Below are positions 11,513 to 21,213 of a DNA stretch of 64,000 bases, piece after piece (positions within the stretch are counted from its first letter, which is position 1; every line of letters begins with the position of its first letter). The notes beneath the pieces were generated by a model. It did no database searches and had not been told where the DNA came from. It worked only from the letters and a program-made list of their open reading frames with translations. The DNA comes from Papaver somniferum. Taxonomy: Eukaryota; Streptophyta; Magnoliopsida; Ranunculales; Papaveraceae. The position numbers were made by a program, and so were the translations under genes. The stretch lies in NCBI RefSeq assembly GCF_003573695.1, contig NC_039362.1:178507690-178571689 (forward strand), written 5' to 3'.

Positions 11513-12031
11513 TCAATCTTCCTCCGACGAAGACGATACAGCATCCAAGTAGTCCGGGTTATCCTCCGGGATTCTTTCGGCCAAGAAGTGATAGCTTGCA
11601 TCGAACGCGAATGCTTCCCCCTTTACCTACAAGTAGCGCCCTTTCATGACTTCATGCTTCAAAAACACAAAAACAAACTTACATTTGTTAGTGGTGTTTC
11701 ATTGGAAGATAAAACAACATGGGTTACATAAAAAAAACCACAAAATTACTTACAAATTGTGCAATGGAGACAAGGTGAAGGGGCGAGAGTTAAAAATCCG
11801 AGGTTGGAGTTCTAAAAAAGAAAGTATCGCATTTTCTATGACTAGGTGCCTATCGTGCACTTGTTGAACACTTCTTGCGTTAGGATTCCCAAACTCTTGG
11901 GTAAATGTGTTGTGTACCCTAGCCCAAAAGGTTGTGGAATCCACCCTTTCAGAGGATTGACGTCTAACTCGATTTTCCGCATACCAAGCTTTGGTGATTG
12001 CCAAATCTTCATTAGAATCAAATGAAGCCAT
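11513..12031 (-). CDS. Myb/SANT-like protein, PIF/Harbinger ORF1-like or NAM-C-associated type (two-exon model)
   Basis: The first exon begins at 12031 (MASFDSNEDLAITKAW) and runs to about 11760. The pattern 'EDLAITKAW ... STTFWARVHNTF ... RSVQQVHDRHLVIENAI' resembles the trihelix/SANT-like fold of PIF/Harbinger ORF1 proteins and plant 'NAM-associated' proteins, which bind DNA. A splice donor 'gtaagt' follows at about 11755. A second exon on the same strand reads EAFAFDASYHFLAERIPEDN and stops at 11513-11515. Its acceptor is probably near 11626, but the phase does not join cleanly, so either the intron borders or the gene are damaged. The family is often transposon-borne, which fits the flanking GCCGGC arrays. 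No DDE transposase partner is visible in the window. Confidence 0.5.
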
Positions 12032-12229
12032 TGTTGTGTGTTGGAGAGGTATTGGAAGGGTTAGATGGAGTATATGATGATATGAGCTTTGGAGAGCATA
12101 TGGAACTAGGTGTATGTTGTTTTGCAGAGAAAACTAGTGTATTCATAAGATGGTGCTCAAATTTGGCCGTTATAGTGCACAAGTACAAGTCAATCAATGT
12201 AATTGTACTTGCAAAAAATTTGAAATTTA

Positions 12230-12640
12230 AATCCGCCGGCACTGTTTTATTTCCCAGTATGCCGACTAAGTCAGGCCGGCAGGGTCTGAAATTTGTTACC
12301 ATGTCGACATGATGATGATTTTAGGCATCAGGAGACCAGTTTCTTCTGTGTATCCGCCGGAACTGTATTGGGTCATTAGCATGCCGACTAGGATTTGGTC
12401 GGCAGGATATGAATTTTGTTACCATGCCGACCTTATATGATTTCAGGCATCAGGAGAAATGTTTTTTTGCCACACATAGCCGGCAGGGTCTATAACATAT
12501 TACCTTGCCGGCTAGTAAACAGCCAGCTAGGTTGGAATCGTATTACCTTGCCGACCCTGGTAACTACACAATTTTCGTTTTCAGGGCCGACAGTCTGACA
12601 ATTCACAACCTTGTCGGCCCTAGAACAGTCGGAATGTAAC
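12230..12640. repeat. GCCGGCAAGGT array, middle cluster
   Basis: At least eight GCCGGC/GCCGAC-type motifs with AGGT or ACCT neighbours occur here, for example ACCTTGCCGGC near 12503. The cluster sits between the 5' side of the SANT-like gene and the 3' side of the PMD gene. Confidence 0.7.
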
Positions 12641-12833
12641 TTAAAAAAAGCATGTTGGCATAAGTATTGACACTTTACATAGCTAAACAAACCATTCATT
12701 CAACAACTAGATATCCAACAATTTTTGTCCAAAATACGAAAACATGTCCCATAAACCGTAAAAAAACATTTGTCCACACCATTAACTTAAACATTTTTCC
12801 ACCATAACATAAAGAAATAAACTAGGAAAGCAT

Positions 12834-13989
12834 TCATTCACCACGACCACGACCTCGACCCCGTTTAGGAACACTACCACTGCTTCCACCTTCAGCACCA
12901 CGACCGCTACGAGCCCTCTTTTTGTCAGCATTCAGCTTGGCTTTTGCATCCTTATTAGCTTTTTCTTTCATCTTTACTTCAGCCTCAAGTTGCTTGAACA
13001 ATTCATGGGCATCCTCATTGTCAACATTGCAAGCATAGTCAATGTGCTTGCTTTGCTTTTCAATCGACAAAGGATCTCCTCTGTCTTACGCGCAAGACAA
13101 CACCTTCACAAAGGTCTTCAACTGCTCCTTCTATTTTCAATTAAACAACAACAAATTAATATAACGATTCGATAATGTAATATTAAAATAGTAAGAGCAA
13201 CTCTATAATACTTACAAAGAACTTAAGACTTATTGATGGGTCTTTCGATGCCATCTTCCTCTTACGAGTCAGTTCCTCAGCAGTCATTTCCGTAATCACA
13301 ATAGGACGAGCCCAACCCAAGTACCACGCCATGTATTTCTCACTAGCTTCATGACCGGTGGTCACCTCGTCCAAAAGACTCACATCGATGTTACGGCGAC
13401 GTCTACCGTCCCAATGTTCTTGAGTTGGTGCTGGATCGTAAGAGACGTTAATAGTTTTTTGGGACGTGGTGCATTCAGCCATCTTAAAAGTAAAGAACGA
13501 CTTTTGTTCATCGAAATGAGGTTCTTCTTGGACATAACCCAATTGTCGCATTACCCGATGTGGATCGTACATTGAATATCCATCATACATAGTCATCAAG
13601 GGTCCATAATATAATTAAACTTCATCTCTCCTTTGGATTAAACCTTGTCTTCTAGCATCTCGATACGGATCAAATATCGCCTCCTCCGCAGTCAGTTTTT
13701 CGATGGTGTATCAGAGTTTCATAAGATTTTACGGCATTTCTTTATCCTGAGTACCCTTAAAACTGTACCTTTGCGCTCTTGGATTATTAACCGCAACATT
13801 CGCATCCACTTGGACGTAGGAGTTGGTTTTGAACAAAGAAGGGAAGTGCTCATATATCCAAACCCATGCGAACACAAAGTTTAGTAAGAATCTTATCTTA
13901 CGAGAATTTTGCAAATATAAATGATTTAGACAATAAAATCACCTGGAAGAGACATGTGTTTCCGTTAACTTGCTTAGTGAGTGCCCTAG
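12834..13989 (-). pseudogene. Plant mobile domain (PMD / MAIN-like) gene, 3' part, split by retroelement insertion
   Basis: This is the downstream part of the minus-strand gene whose upstream part is at 26680-28089. Reading down from 13989, the exon continues as ALTKQVNGNTCLFQ, then donor 'gtgatt'. The next exon contains WVWIYEHFPSL, the Trp-x-x-Glu-x-Phe-Pro signature of PMD proteins. A further exon (about 13599-13215) has MYDPHRVMRQLGYVQE, also characteristic. The last exon ends at 12834 with a basic Arg/Gly tail. An in-frame TAA just upstream of the last open stretch (about 13090) adds to the decay. The PMD family includes MAIN/MAIL proteins and many transposon-borne relatives. The retroelement inserted in the coding exon with duplication of CCTAG. 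Confidence 0.75.
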
Positions 13990-15495
13990 TGATGTATTTT
14001 CAAATGGTTGTAGTGATAGTGGTAAAAGGGGTTCTTTTCGAACTTGTGAAGGTAACTCTTTTTTTTTTTAAGATTTAAACAAATAAATAAATGAAGGAAA
14101 TTAATAGTAATGTCAAGATTTTAGAAAGATTAAGGCTCAGGATTCACTATTACTTCAAGTTGATTGGTTATAAATAATATTTCAGAAATTATTATTAAGC
14201 TATTTTTCTTATTACATCAGTTTTTAATTTAAAAGGTGTCCAAATATTAAGTTGTAATCCTTAAGCATGATTTATCAAAGAATTATTCTAAGCATAAAAC
14301 ATCAAACTGATTTACAACTAATTAAGAAAACCATTTTATCCTTTTTTTTATATTTATCCAAGTGAATTAAATAAAGTAAATAATTAAAGAAATTATAAAT
14401 AAAAATATTACCAATCAAACATGAGTGAATACATCCTCCATTGCCTCAATCACCAAGAATTTAGCCTCTCATCATGTTGGAAAAATACTCAAAAGATTTT
14501 ATTAATGCTCAAAAGTTGAGTACAAATGATGAAACAAAAAGAAATCGTTTTAAGACTGTCCTTTGCGACACATAGGAAGCGTAGGGAAGAACGACACTTC
14601 AGAAGTGTTGTAAGCTCGTCGCGGGAAAGGAACTGAGAATTGTTGCAAATATGCGACACTAATCAACGACTTTCCTGGACTGTACAATGTTCTTCGTGTT
14701 CTTCCTTTGACAACAGCAGAACCTTTTCTATGTCGACTCTTCTGGTGATTCTCTCGGCTCTAAATCTCTCCCAATACCGTGCTAACCTTTCCCAAACTAT
14801 TTTGCCTTGTATTTATAGTGTTTCAGGACCAAAAATCCCCTCATTTATTGCGTATATTCTCCATTTAATCCGAATATTCCTTACTGCCCATAATAACGAT
14901 AATTTCCATTTTCAAGCCCATGCACGCGTTAGATTTGATCCTGCACGCTCTAGTTAGCCTTCTCCACGTCTCAGAACTCTTTTAACGCTAGTAGAACTCC
15001 TCCATGCACACAAGAACTTCAATTTTGCTCGTGTTACAGTACATGTGCTCTGTTTTGGGTGTGTGAATCATCACGCGTTTTCCAGCCAATTCCGATCGAA
15101 CCCACTGCCCAAAATGTGTTCCTTAACCTATATCACATCTCTCTATCAAATTTCAGCCATTGAATCGACCCGTAACCCCTTCATTTTTGTGATCAAACTT
15201 CTGCCAGTTGAGAATTTAATTTCCTGCCAAAAAACAGTTTTCAAACGAAGAAGAAAGGGTGTCCCCTATCCTGAACTGGGGTGCGAATAGAAGGTGTCCA
15301 CTGAGGTGCCCCTTAACTGATAGTGAGAGTCCGAATAACAATTGTCCTTCAAGGGTGCCCCTGAAAACTTTTCGAGCCGAATTTTCCAAAAATGTTTATT
15401 TCCTAAAAATACATAAACACACAATATTAGTACAAAAATAGAGTTCCAACAATACGGACATTGAGGAAAAATTAGACACAAAAATGCGTCTATCA
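13990..15495 (-). repeat. 3' LTR of element 2
   Basis: It pairs with 25161-26674 and ends (plus strand) in 'gcgtctatca'. The adjacent plus-strand 'aatatccctaaacttatt' at 15496 is the complement of a slightly mutated polypurine tract. Confidence 0.9.
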
Positions 15496-16084
15496 AATAT
15501 CCCTAAACTTATTATTTGCTAGTCCTCACAAATCTAATCTAGAAAGTAAAATGACTACACTTAGCATGTGCAGCAAGCCGTTAAACCCCTAGGTGGCCCT
15601 AGTGGCCGAGTTATAGTCTCGGGAGGGCTTACTAGAGATATACCCACAAAACCTTTACTTCATACCTTAGTTATCTACGTAGAACCTTGGAAGGCACTAA
15701 AGAATCTCCTTGGTTGGCATACTTATTGACTACAAGAGGAAGTACCCTGATGCGAAATTCCAATTGATGTACACGAGTTTGCACTCAAACATACTAAAAT
15801 TCATATAAAGTGACAGAGCTCTACTCAAATAGTTGCACTATGGACATCAATATCCGGAGTCAAAACTAATCACATGGATAGATCAAGAAGATGGATATAG
15901 AAAAAAATAGATGGTTTTGATGTTTACTAAGTGAACGGCGTTTCCCATATCTGTCTGAAGGCCTCCGCCAAAATGAACCTATCCTAATGGATTGAGATAC
16001 TAGTCTGACTAATATCAACACACTGGCATATACAAGGGTACCAGTGGTCGATAACCTAACTCTAGGTCAACACGACTGGCATAT
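15496..16084 (-). other. 3' non-coding region of element 2, left of the CACTA insertion
   Basis: This is the counterpart of 6600-7230 in element 1. It contains a natural internal repetition of 'tatacaagggtaccagtggtcga' (16031-16053); the CACTA element landed in the second copy. I see no coding sequence. Confidence 0.7.
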
Positions 16085-16099
16085 CACTACACCAAATTC

Positions 16100-16230
16100 C
16101 CGTATTAGTAACAACAATTCGTAACGGATTATGAGCCGTTACGAATTCCCGTTACAAATGTCCGTTACGAAAAAATTTGTAACAGGGCTAAGCCGTTACG
16201 AAATTTTTTATACGCGTGCCAGTCACACAC
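16100..16230. repeat. CACTA subterminal GTAACGGC array, left
   Basis: Several motifs of the type CGTAACGG / CCGTTACG occur in both orientations, as expected for transposase-binding subterminal repeats of CACTA elements. Confidence 0.8.
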
Positions 16231-16379
16231 TTGGTCACACTTGGGTGGTAACACCTTCAGAATGTGCGTTTGCCATTCACATGTGTGGCATTATGTTTCC
16301 ACCCACGATGAGTTATACCAGAGGATATTTCCTCCCATGCGTGTGCGATTCACATGCGTGCTTTTGAGGATATCTCAGC

Positions 16380-16990
16380 ACTTAGCCAAATCGAGATTTC
16401 ATTTTCAGTTTTTTCTTTTCTCTCTTCTGTTTCTGTTCTTTCTTCTTCTCTCCTCTTGTCTCGTCTCCACACTCGTTAATCTTCTGATCTTTGAAGAACT
16501 GTTTAAGATTAGCGAGTTTAGGTTTCGATTTTAGTTTCGATCTGCATAAGTCATCATCAATTTTTCGATTTTAGGGTTTTATCATCTGTTAAATCAGATT
16601 TTTGGGTTTCATCTGATACCATTTTTTGTTTCCATTTCATTTTAGGGTTCATCGGGTTGGAGCTTTCAAGAACTGATCTTGAATCTCATCTTTAGGTATA
16701 TGTTTCTTCTTTTTTTCTGTTAGATTTTCTCTTCCTTATCTTTTTTTCTTCTTCCCTGTAGAATCACATATGTTAATCAAGTTCAGAATTTGAATTTCAT
16801 TATCTGTTAATCGAGTTTAGGGTTTCGATTTCATCATTTGTATTTCATCTGTGTAAGTCTTTCGTCATATGTTTTAGGGTTTGGGTTATTTCGAATTTAG
16901 GGTTTCAGTTTGTTAATCAGATTTAAGGGTTTCAGTTTGTTAATCAGTTTTAAGGGTTTCAGTTTGTTAATCAGTTTGAGGGAGTTTCAC
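16380..16990 (+). promoter_or_regulatory. CT-rich leader with telo-box-like repeats
   Basis: A CT-rich stretch (16400-16470) is followed by about eight copies of 'tttagggttt' or near variants up to 16960. Telo-box (AAACCCTAA) motifs and CT-rich leaders are common around transcription starts of plant housekeeping genes. A similar leader is present in reverse at about 61310-61620 in another CACTA end. It is probably the promoter and 5' leader that drives the captured exons. Confidence 0.5.
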
Positions 16991-17043
16991 TTGTAAATAA
17001 GGTTTGTTTAAGGTACTCATTGGTTTCGGTTTTGTTATACCAG

Positions 17044-17164
17044 GGTTGGAAATGATATTCCTAAAATTGAAGTGCGATTTGAGAATCTGTCGGTGGAAGG
17101 GGATGCGTTTGTTACAAATAGAGCACTTCCTACTTTGTTCAATGCTTTGTTGAATGCTATGGAG
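17044..17164 (+). pseudogene. Captured exon of a PDR-type (ABCG) ABC transporter
   Basis: After the acceptor 'ataccag', the frame reads GNDIPKIEVRFENLSVEGDA and then NRALPTLFNALLNAME before donor 'gtaatt'. This is the conserved cytoplasmic N-terminal segment preceding the first nucleotide-binding domain of plant PDR transporters (family pattern I-P-x-I-E-V-R-F-E-x-L). Only this exon is present, with both splice borders intact and no ATG inside it. It ends in phase 0 and joins in frame with the next exon at 17331. The identification is by motif recall. Confidence 0.75.
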
Positions 17165-17330
17165 GTAATTTTTATTTCAATTTCTGCCCATTATCGATGC
17201 CTAATTATTGCACTTCCACTTATTAGTATTAGCCAAATATGAGCCTACCTTCATTATAGAAAAAGAAAATGAGTTTCTGTTTGTATATTTGTATGCAACT
17301 CACTTAGGAAAGAACTCGACTTAATGTGGC

Positions 17331-17461
17331 AGGTCATTAAGGAGTGTGTGGAAGCAGAAGCATGGTTGAGAGAGAAACAGCAACAGGAAGACTCTCTGCC
17401 TAAATATGCTAACCTAGTGTTGTTGTTTGCTGACGTTAATAGGAATGTAGAGGCCCTTGAT
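17331..17461 (+). pseudogene. Captured exon of an Hsp110-type HSP70 (HSP70-14/15-like)
   Basis: The acceptor 'gtggcag' precedes VIKECVEAEAWLREKQQQ, continuing to SLPKYANLVLLFADVNRNVE and ALDR. This matches the C-terminal helical region of plant Hsp110-type chaperones. The native exon would end at 17461 (donor 'gtatca', phase 2), and its natural partner exon lies at 18106, so two consecutive exons of one gene appear with foreign fragments between them. Without splicing at 17462 the frame runs directly into the MIRO-like fragment. Confidence 0.75.
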
Positions 17462-17590
17462 AGGTATCAATTTACACTTGGTCAAGAATTAAAGTTAGCA
17501 GATGTTGTTGTATTAACTTATGCATGTGATAGACCAGCCACTCTTGATGGTTTAAGTACGTTTTGGTTACCAGAACTTCGTAAATTGGAG
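17462..17590 (+). pseudogene. Captured fragment of a MIRO (mitochondrial Rho) GTPase
   Basis: The frame reads ELKLADVVVLTYACDRPATL, then DGLSTFWLPELRKLE before donor 'gtttgt'. The 'ADVVVLTYACD...LSTFWLPELR' pattern belongs to the first GTPase domain of plant MIRO proteins, which act at the outer mitochondrial membrane. It is in frame with the Hsp110-type exon to its left and ends in phase 0, matching the next fragment. Confidence 0.7.
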
Positions 17591-17716
17591 GTTTGTGTTT
17601 CCTTTTCTATTATTTTGATTTGATTGTTCTGTAATTGCTGTGTTGAGTTGGATTTCATTTCTAGAATCATGCCATACACCGTTCTTATGGATAAATTTCT
17701 ATGTTAATTGTGACAG

Positions 17717-17825
17717 GTCATTGACTACTGTACTCTTCCTCTGGAAAACCCAGTTGTTGAAGGACGGCGTGCCATTATTCGTAATATGTGGACTGAACGT
17801 ATACAAGGAAAAAAACCAGAATGTA
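17717..17825 (+). pseudogene. Captured exon of TOR kinase (FAT domain)
   Basis: After acceptor 'gtgacag' the exon reads VIDYCTLPLENPVVEGRRA, then IIRNMWTERIQGKKPE. This resembles the FAT-domain segment of plant TOR ('IDYCTLP...EGRRA.IRNMWTERI.G'). It starts in phase 0, in frame with the MIRO-like fragment if 17591-17716 is removed. The frame reaches a stop shortly after 17825 unless spliced again. Confidence 0.65.
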
Positions 17826-18105
17826 GAGGTGGATAAGATTTTATTTTCCTCTTTGTTTTATGATTATCTTTTCTCCATTTCAAAGATTTATTGTTCTGAA
17901 GATGTGAAATTGTTTAAAACTCTTGTAGTTTGGTAATCTGCGATTGGTACTGCACTTGACGAGTCTCGTGATTCGCTGAGGTCCGCCATTTTATTGGATG
18001 GGTCTTTGTTTGAAACTCTTGCAAGAAAGTTTGGCTTCGTGATTGATTTCCTCATCCACTTTCTCCTGACTGATGAATATATTTTGTTTGTTTCGTTGGA
18101 ACAGG

Positions 18106-18309
18106 TTTTGCTGGCCAGTGATGACGAAACCCAAGCCAGCAGCGCCAAAGCCACCTACTCCAGCAGAATCACCATTACCTCCAACAAAAAGCACAGTCGA
18201 ACCCCAAATCGATGGTGCTAACGTCGATGCGAGTGCAGGGGAGGGTGAATTCGCTGCAGGCGAGCCGATGGACACAGACAAATCTGGAACTGCTCCTAGT
18301 CCTGCATAA
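18106..18309 (+). pseudogene. Captured C-terminal exon of the Hsp110-type HSP70
   Basis: After acceptor 'gaacag' the frame gives FCWPVMTKPKPAAPKPPTP and ends GEPMDTDKSGTAPSPA and a TAA stop at 18307-18309. Pro/Lys-rich and EPMDTD-type tails are typical of plant HSP70-14/15. Its entry phase (one base) matches the exon ending at 17461, supporting a common origin. An unidentified open stretch (ESRDSLRSAILLDGSLFETL, about 17961-18020) lies between. Confidence 0.7.
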
Positions 18310-18471
18310 GTTTTACATATAGTCCTGGGTTTTTACAAACTGGAAAAGGTCTTGATTCAATCTCCACTACATTTGAAAAGGTTTGCAAACTCGTAATTAT
18401 TTTAATTTTTGATGTGGGCAATCATGTACTGATTTCAAAATCTTATAATAAGTTTAATTGATGTATTGCCA

Positions 18472-18609
18472 GCCTGATGTGATTGTGAACTGTGCTGCGT
18501 TATCTCTACCTCGTGTATGCGAAACAGATCCAACAGAAGCCATGGATATAAATGTACCATATTCTGTGGTGAAATGGTTATCAAACTTTGGTCCTACACA
18601 AGGAGACCA
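18472..18609 (+). pseudogene. Captured exon of a MAT2B / RmlD-like NAD(P)-binding protein
   Basis: The acceptor 'ttgccag' is followed by PDVIVNCAALSLPRVCETDP, then TEAMDINVPYSVVKWLSNF before donor 'gtacgc'. The VNCAA and A-x-x-x-N motifs are those of extended short-chain dehydrogenases of the RmlD/MAT2B group in plants. Only one exon is present. Confidence 0.65.
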
Positions 18610-18745
18610 AGTACGCACATCTAATAACCTTGGTCCTTGTTTGATTAGTTTCATGGGTTTTAGTCTTGAGTACAGTTATTGCAATAGTTGTACTTATTTG
18701 TTTTTTTAGTAGTATGATTATTTTTTGTATGTATGTTACCTTAGG

Positions 18746-19230
18746 GGGATGTACCTCAACGTTATGTTGATGCTGATCCGCGCCAAAGGGCTCAACTAGA
18801 TTATGGGGAAGGTGGCAGTGCTTCTCATTACGGGGAAGCTTACAATGACAGGTTTGTGAGTTCCATCTTACTGCTAGTAGCTGTAATTGGTTTCTTTTAA
18901 GCACCTATTTATAATACCCTGTTATGATTTAGGCTGGGGAGATCTCACCTGGGGTATGGTGCTAGCAGCAGAAGTTCTCTCTCTGCTCAGACTCGCATGG
19001 GATTTATGGCAGTCGTCAGAGTCTAGGTTATAGTGGAGGTAGGGAGTTTAATTATTCATTTTTGGTGTTGTTTCGATTTCGAGTCTTTTCTGGGTGGTCT
19101 GAGTGTTTACCAATTGTGTGTATGATTCCTATTTACATGAATGATATGGTGCCAGGATCTTATGGCAGCAATGATGTCAGTGAAATGTACACCAGCTATG
19201 CTGGTGATTATATCTCTCGTGGACCTGATG
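18746..19230 (+). pseudogene. Captured exons of a Gly/Tyr/Ser-rich, RNA-binding-like protein
   Basis: There are three exons: 18746-18850 (VPQRYVDADPRQRAQLDYGE onward), 18934-about 19040 (LGRSHLGYGASSRSSLSAQ onward) and about 19157-19229 (GSYGSNDVSEMYTSYAGDY). In the middle exon the frame changes near 18990: a one-base loss turns an expected QDSHGIYGSRQSLGY reading into MGFMAVV and a stop. The composition is that of low-complexity tails of RNA-binding proteins; I do not recognise the parent gene. More transcribed-looking sequence (about 19318-19470) follows without a clear family. Confidence 0.5.
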
Positions 19231-19874
19231 TATGCATTAAACCTTTTACCAGTTCTCTAGTTTAAATCTTTTCTCTTGACATCTTAAACCGTTATTAACA
19301 GTGTTTTGTGTCTGCAGGTGAAGTACTACGTAGCTGCTTCTTTCTTGGTAGAGCGATCCTGTAAGAGCAATGGCCATTGGATTGAATATGCATTGCTGTT
19401 GTCGCGTTGGATTCCATCAGCTTTGTGAATCCTACTTCAGATGCAGCAGTCTGCGGCATGAGAAGGCTTTTATGTGAGTCGTGTTTCTGTTCCTGTTAGC
19501 ATGTGACATGGGAAAACTTAGATATAAGTTATGAACTTAGAAAGTTTTTTAAGTTTCTATGAACTGAACTTTGGAACTTAGTAAATTTCTATCTATGTAT
19601 TCCCTCAGAATTTGATACTTAACAAAAAGAAAATTGGTACTTAGAAAAATTTGTGTTTTTTATATGAATGTGTAGATATGAATTGATTGAGTAGAGTATG
19701 AATTGATTGAAACTATTGTTAGATATGGATGATTGGTAGAATGAAATGTGTATTTATTTGGAATTCTGGCGTATCCCGTTCGAGAATGAGCTGCCGGTCA
19801 ACCTTGATCCGGTCAAAATTGGTCATTGCTGACTGATTTTGACCATGTCAAGGTTGACCGACAGTAATATTTTT

Positions 19875-20115
19875 ACAGTTACAAAAAAATTCGTAACGGC
19901 TTTAACGTGTTACAACGTTCTGTTACTAAATAAATTCGTAACGGCTTGAGCATGTTACGACGGTGCCACGTAGTAACGGCTCTAAGCTGTTACAAGGGCC
20001 GTTACGAAAAAAATTTGTAACGGCTAGTGGGTCGTTGCGAAAAAATTGTAGCACCCCTTTTCGTAACGGTCAGGAAACGTTACAACCCCGATTCGTAACA
20101 CTCAAAAACCGTTTC
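19875..20115. repeat. CACTA subterminal GTAACGGC array, right
   Basis: About ten GTAACGGC-type motifs occur before the right terminus. Immediately inside is a 'ggtcaaccttgac' inverted segment (19797-19870) that is also found next to the CACTA termini at 46472 and 54783, identifying one family. Confidence 0.8.
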
Positions 20116-20138
20116 GAATCGGAAAAAATGGTGTAGTG

Positions 20139-20721
20139 TATACAAGGGTACCAGTGGTCGACTTTATTGAATTTATTCCTTTTGGTCAAATGGTCTGGTC
20201 TCAATTTTTTTTCTTTTTTTTCCATGGTATCTCAATCACTCTAATTCACCCTAGCATTGGTAACAACTTGAATCATGGGCCCCACCTATCACTTGGAGAA
20301 ACATAGTTTAAAAACAAAATAAAAATAGAAGTGAAAAGGACTCAACGAGATATGGTGCAACTATCATGTTATTTCTAACACCTGAGATCTGTGCTTTTAT
20401 GAATAGACTCTATAGATGTTTCCATCTAATCAGATTGGTTCCTCAACTCCTACAACCAAGATGTTTCCATCCACTTAGATTAGTTAGTGCCATCCTGAAT
20501 ACGCATAAATTTCTAGGCTCTGGAATTTATTTATTGCAACTAAAAGATTTTCCCATACCCCCAAACTTAAATCTAACATTGTCCTCAATGTTTCCAATGA
20601 TAAAATTAACAGCATGAACGAGGAGAAATTGTTACCACTTGAAGAAAAAAGGGTTGAGGAAAGATATTACCGTGTTGCGTGAGATTAGGTTACCTCCCAA
20701 GAAGTTCTAAGTTTAAAGTCT
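20139..20721 (-). other. 3' non-coding region of element 2, right of the CACTA insertion
   Basis: This corresponds to about 5900-6700 of element 1, including the internal polypurine-like tract near 20551-20570. I see no gene. Confidence 0.7.
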
Positions 20722-21213
20722 TCATCCAGACATCAAATACCTCAAAAAGGATCTTGACCTTCCAAAGTCATATACCAATAGCCGAAAAAGTTGTGGGTCC
20801 ATAATACCAAATAGAGCTAACACTAATATGAGACAACCGCACTGGCTCAGAAAAATGAACAGAAGGAGCACATCCTCATCTAAGGTTTCTTGCAAGACAA
20901 CCGGATCTATCCAGAGCCTCCAGTTGGGATTCATAAGGGTGTCTTAAAAAATAGATTCATCCGAAAAACGGGTTTCTAATATATGGATTTCCTCCTGAAC
21001 AGTATCAGGTGGATCAGGTTGTGGAGTCTGAATAGACTCAAGCGATACCTCAGATGCACTAGGCTTGAGTCCCAAGTTAGGAACTTCTATTGGGGATAAT
21101 TGACAATCTCTACCCCCAAATTTAGGGTAATCACTATTCTCCGTAAGACCTTTAACTATGGATTGAATTTCCGGATCCGGAGAGTATTTAAAATAATCTA
21201 GAGCTTGTTCTAG
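20722..21213 (-). pseudogene. Decayed C-terminal coding part of element 2
   Basis: The minus-strand reading includes DEDVLLLFIFLSQCGC and DPQLFRLLVYDFG, aligned with the hydrophobic tail of the element 1 protein (MLFLSIFLVHCSFLW, DPQLFRLLLYGSS). Conservation of this hydrophobic segment in two different elements suggests it was once functional; whether it is a membrane segment or a structural motif is unknown. Several stops interrupt the frame. Confidence 0.5.

Larger units (their letters stand above)
16085..20138 (+). mobile_element. Non-autonomous CACTA element with captured host exons (Pack-CACTA type)
   Basis: It begins CACTACACCAAATTCCCG and ends with the complement of CACTACACCATTTTTTCCG, flanked by a 3-bp duplication TAT (16082-16084, 20139-20141). 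The uninterrupted target sequence 'ggcatatacaaggg' is present at 16024-16037 as an internal control. Both ends carry arrays of GTAACGGC motifs. No transposase is visible. The interior holds plus-strand exons that look like pieces of an ABCG/PDR transporter, an Hsp110-type chaperone, a MIRO GTPase, TOR kinase, a MAT2B/RmlD-like reductase and a Gly/Tyr/Ser-rich protein, most with intron borders retained. Confidence 0.93.

Noticed and set aside
10985..12640. CRISPR-like interspaced repeats (GCCGGC arrays)
   Set aside because: The motif is short, occurs in both orientations with irregular spacing, and the sequence is eukaryotic; it fits transposon subterminal repeats.
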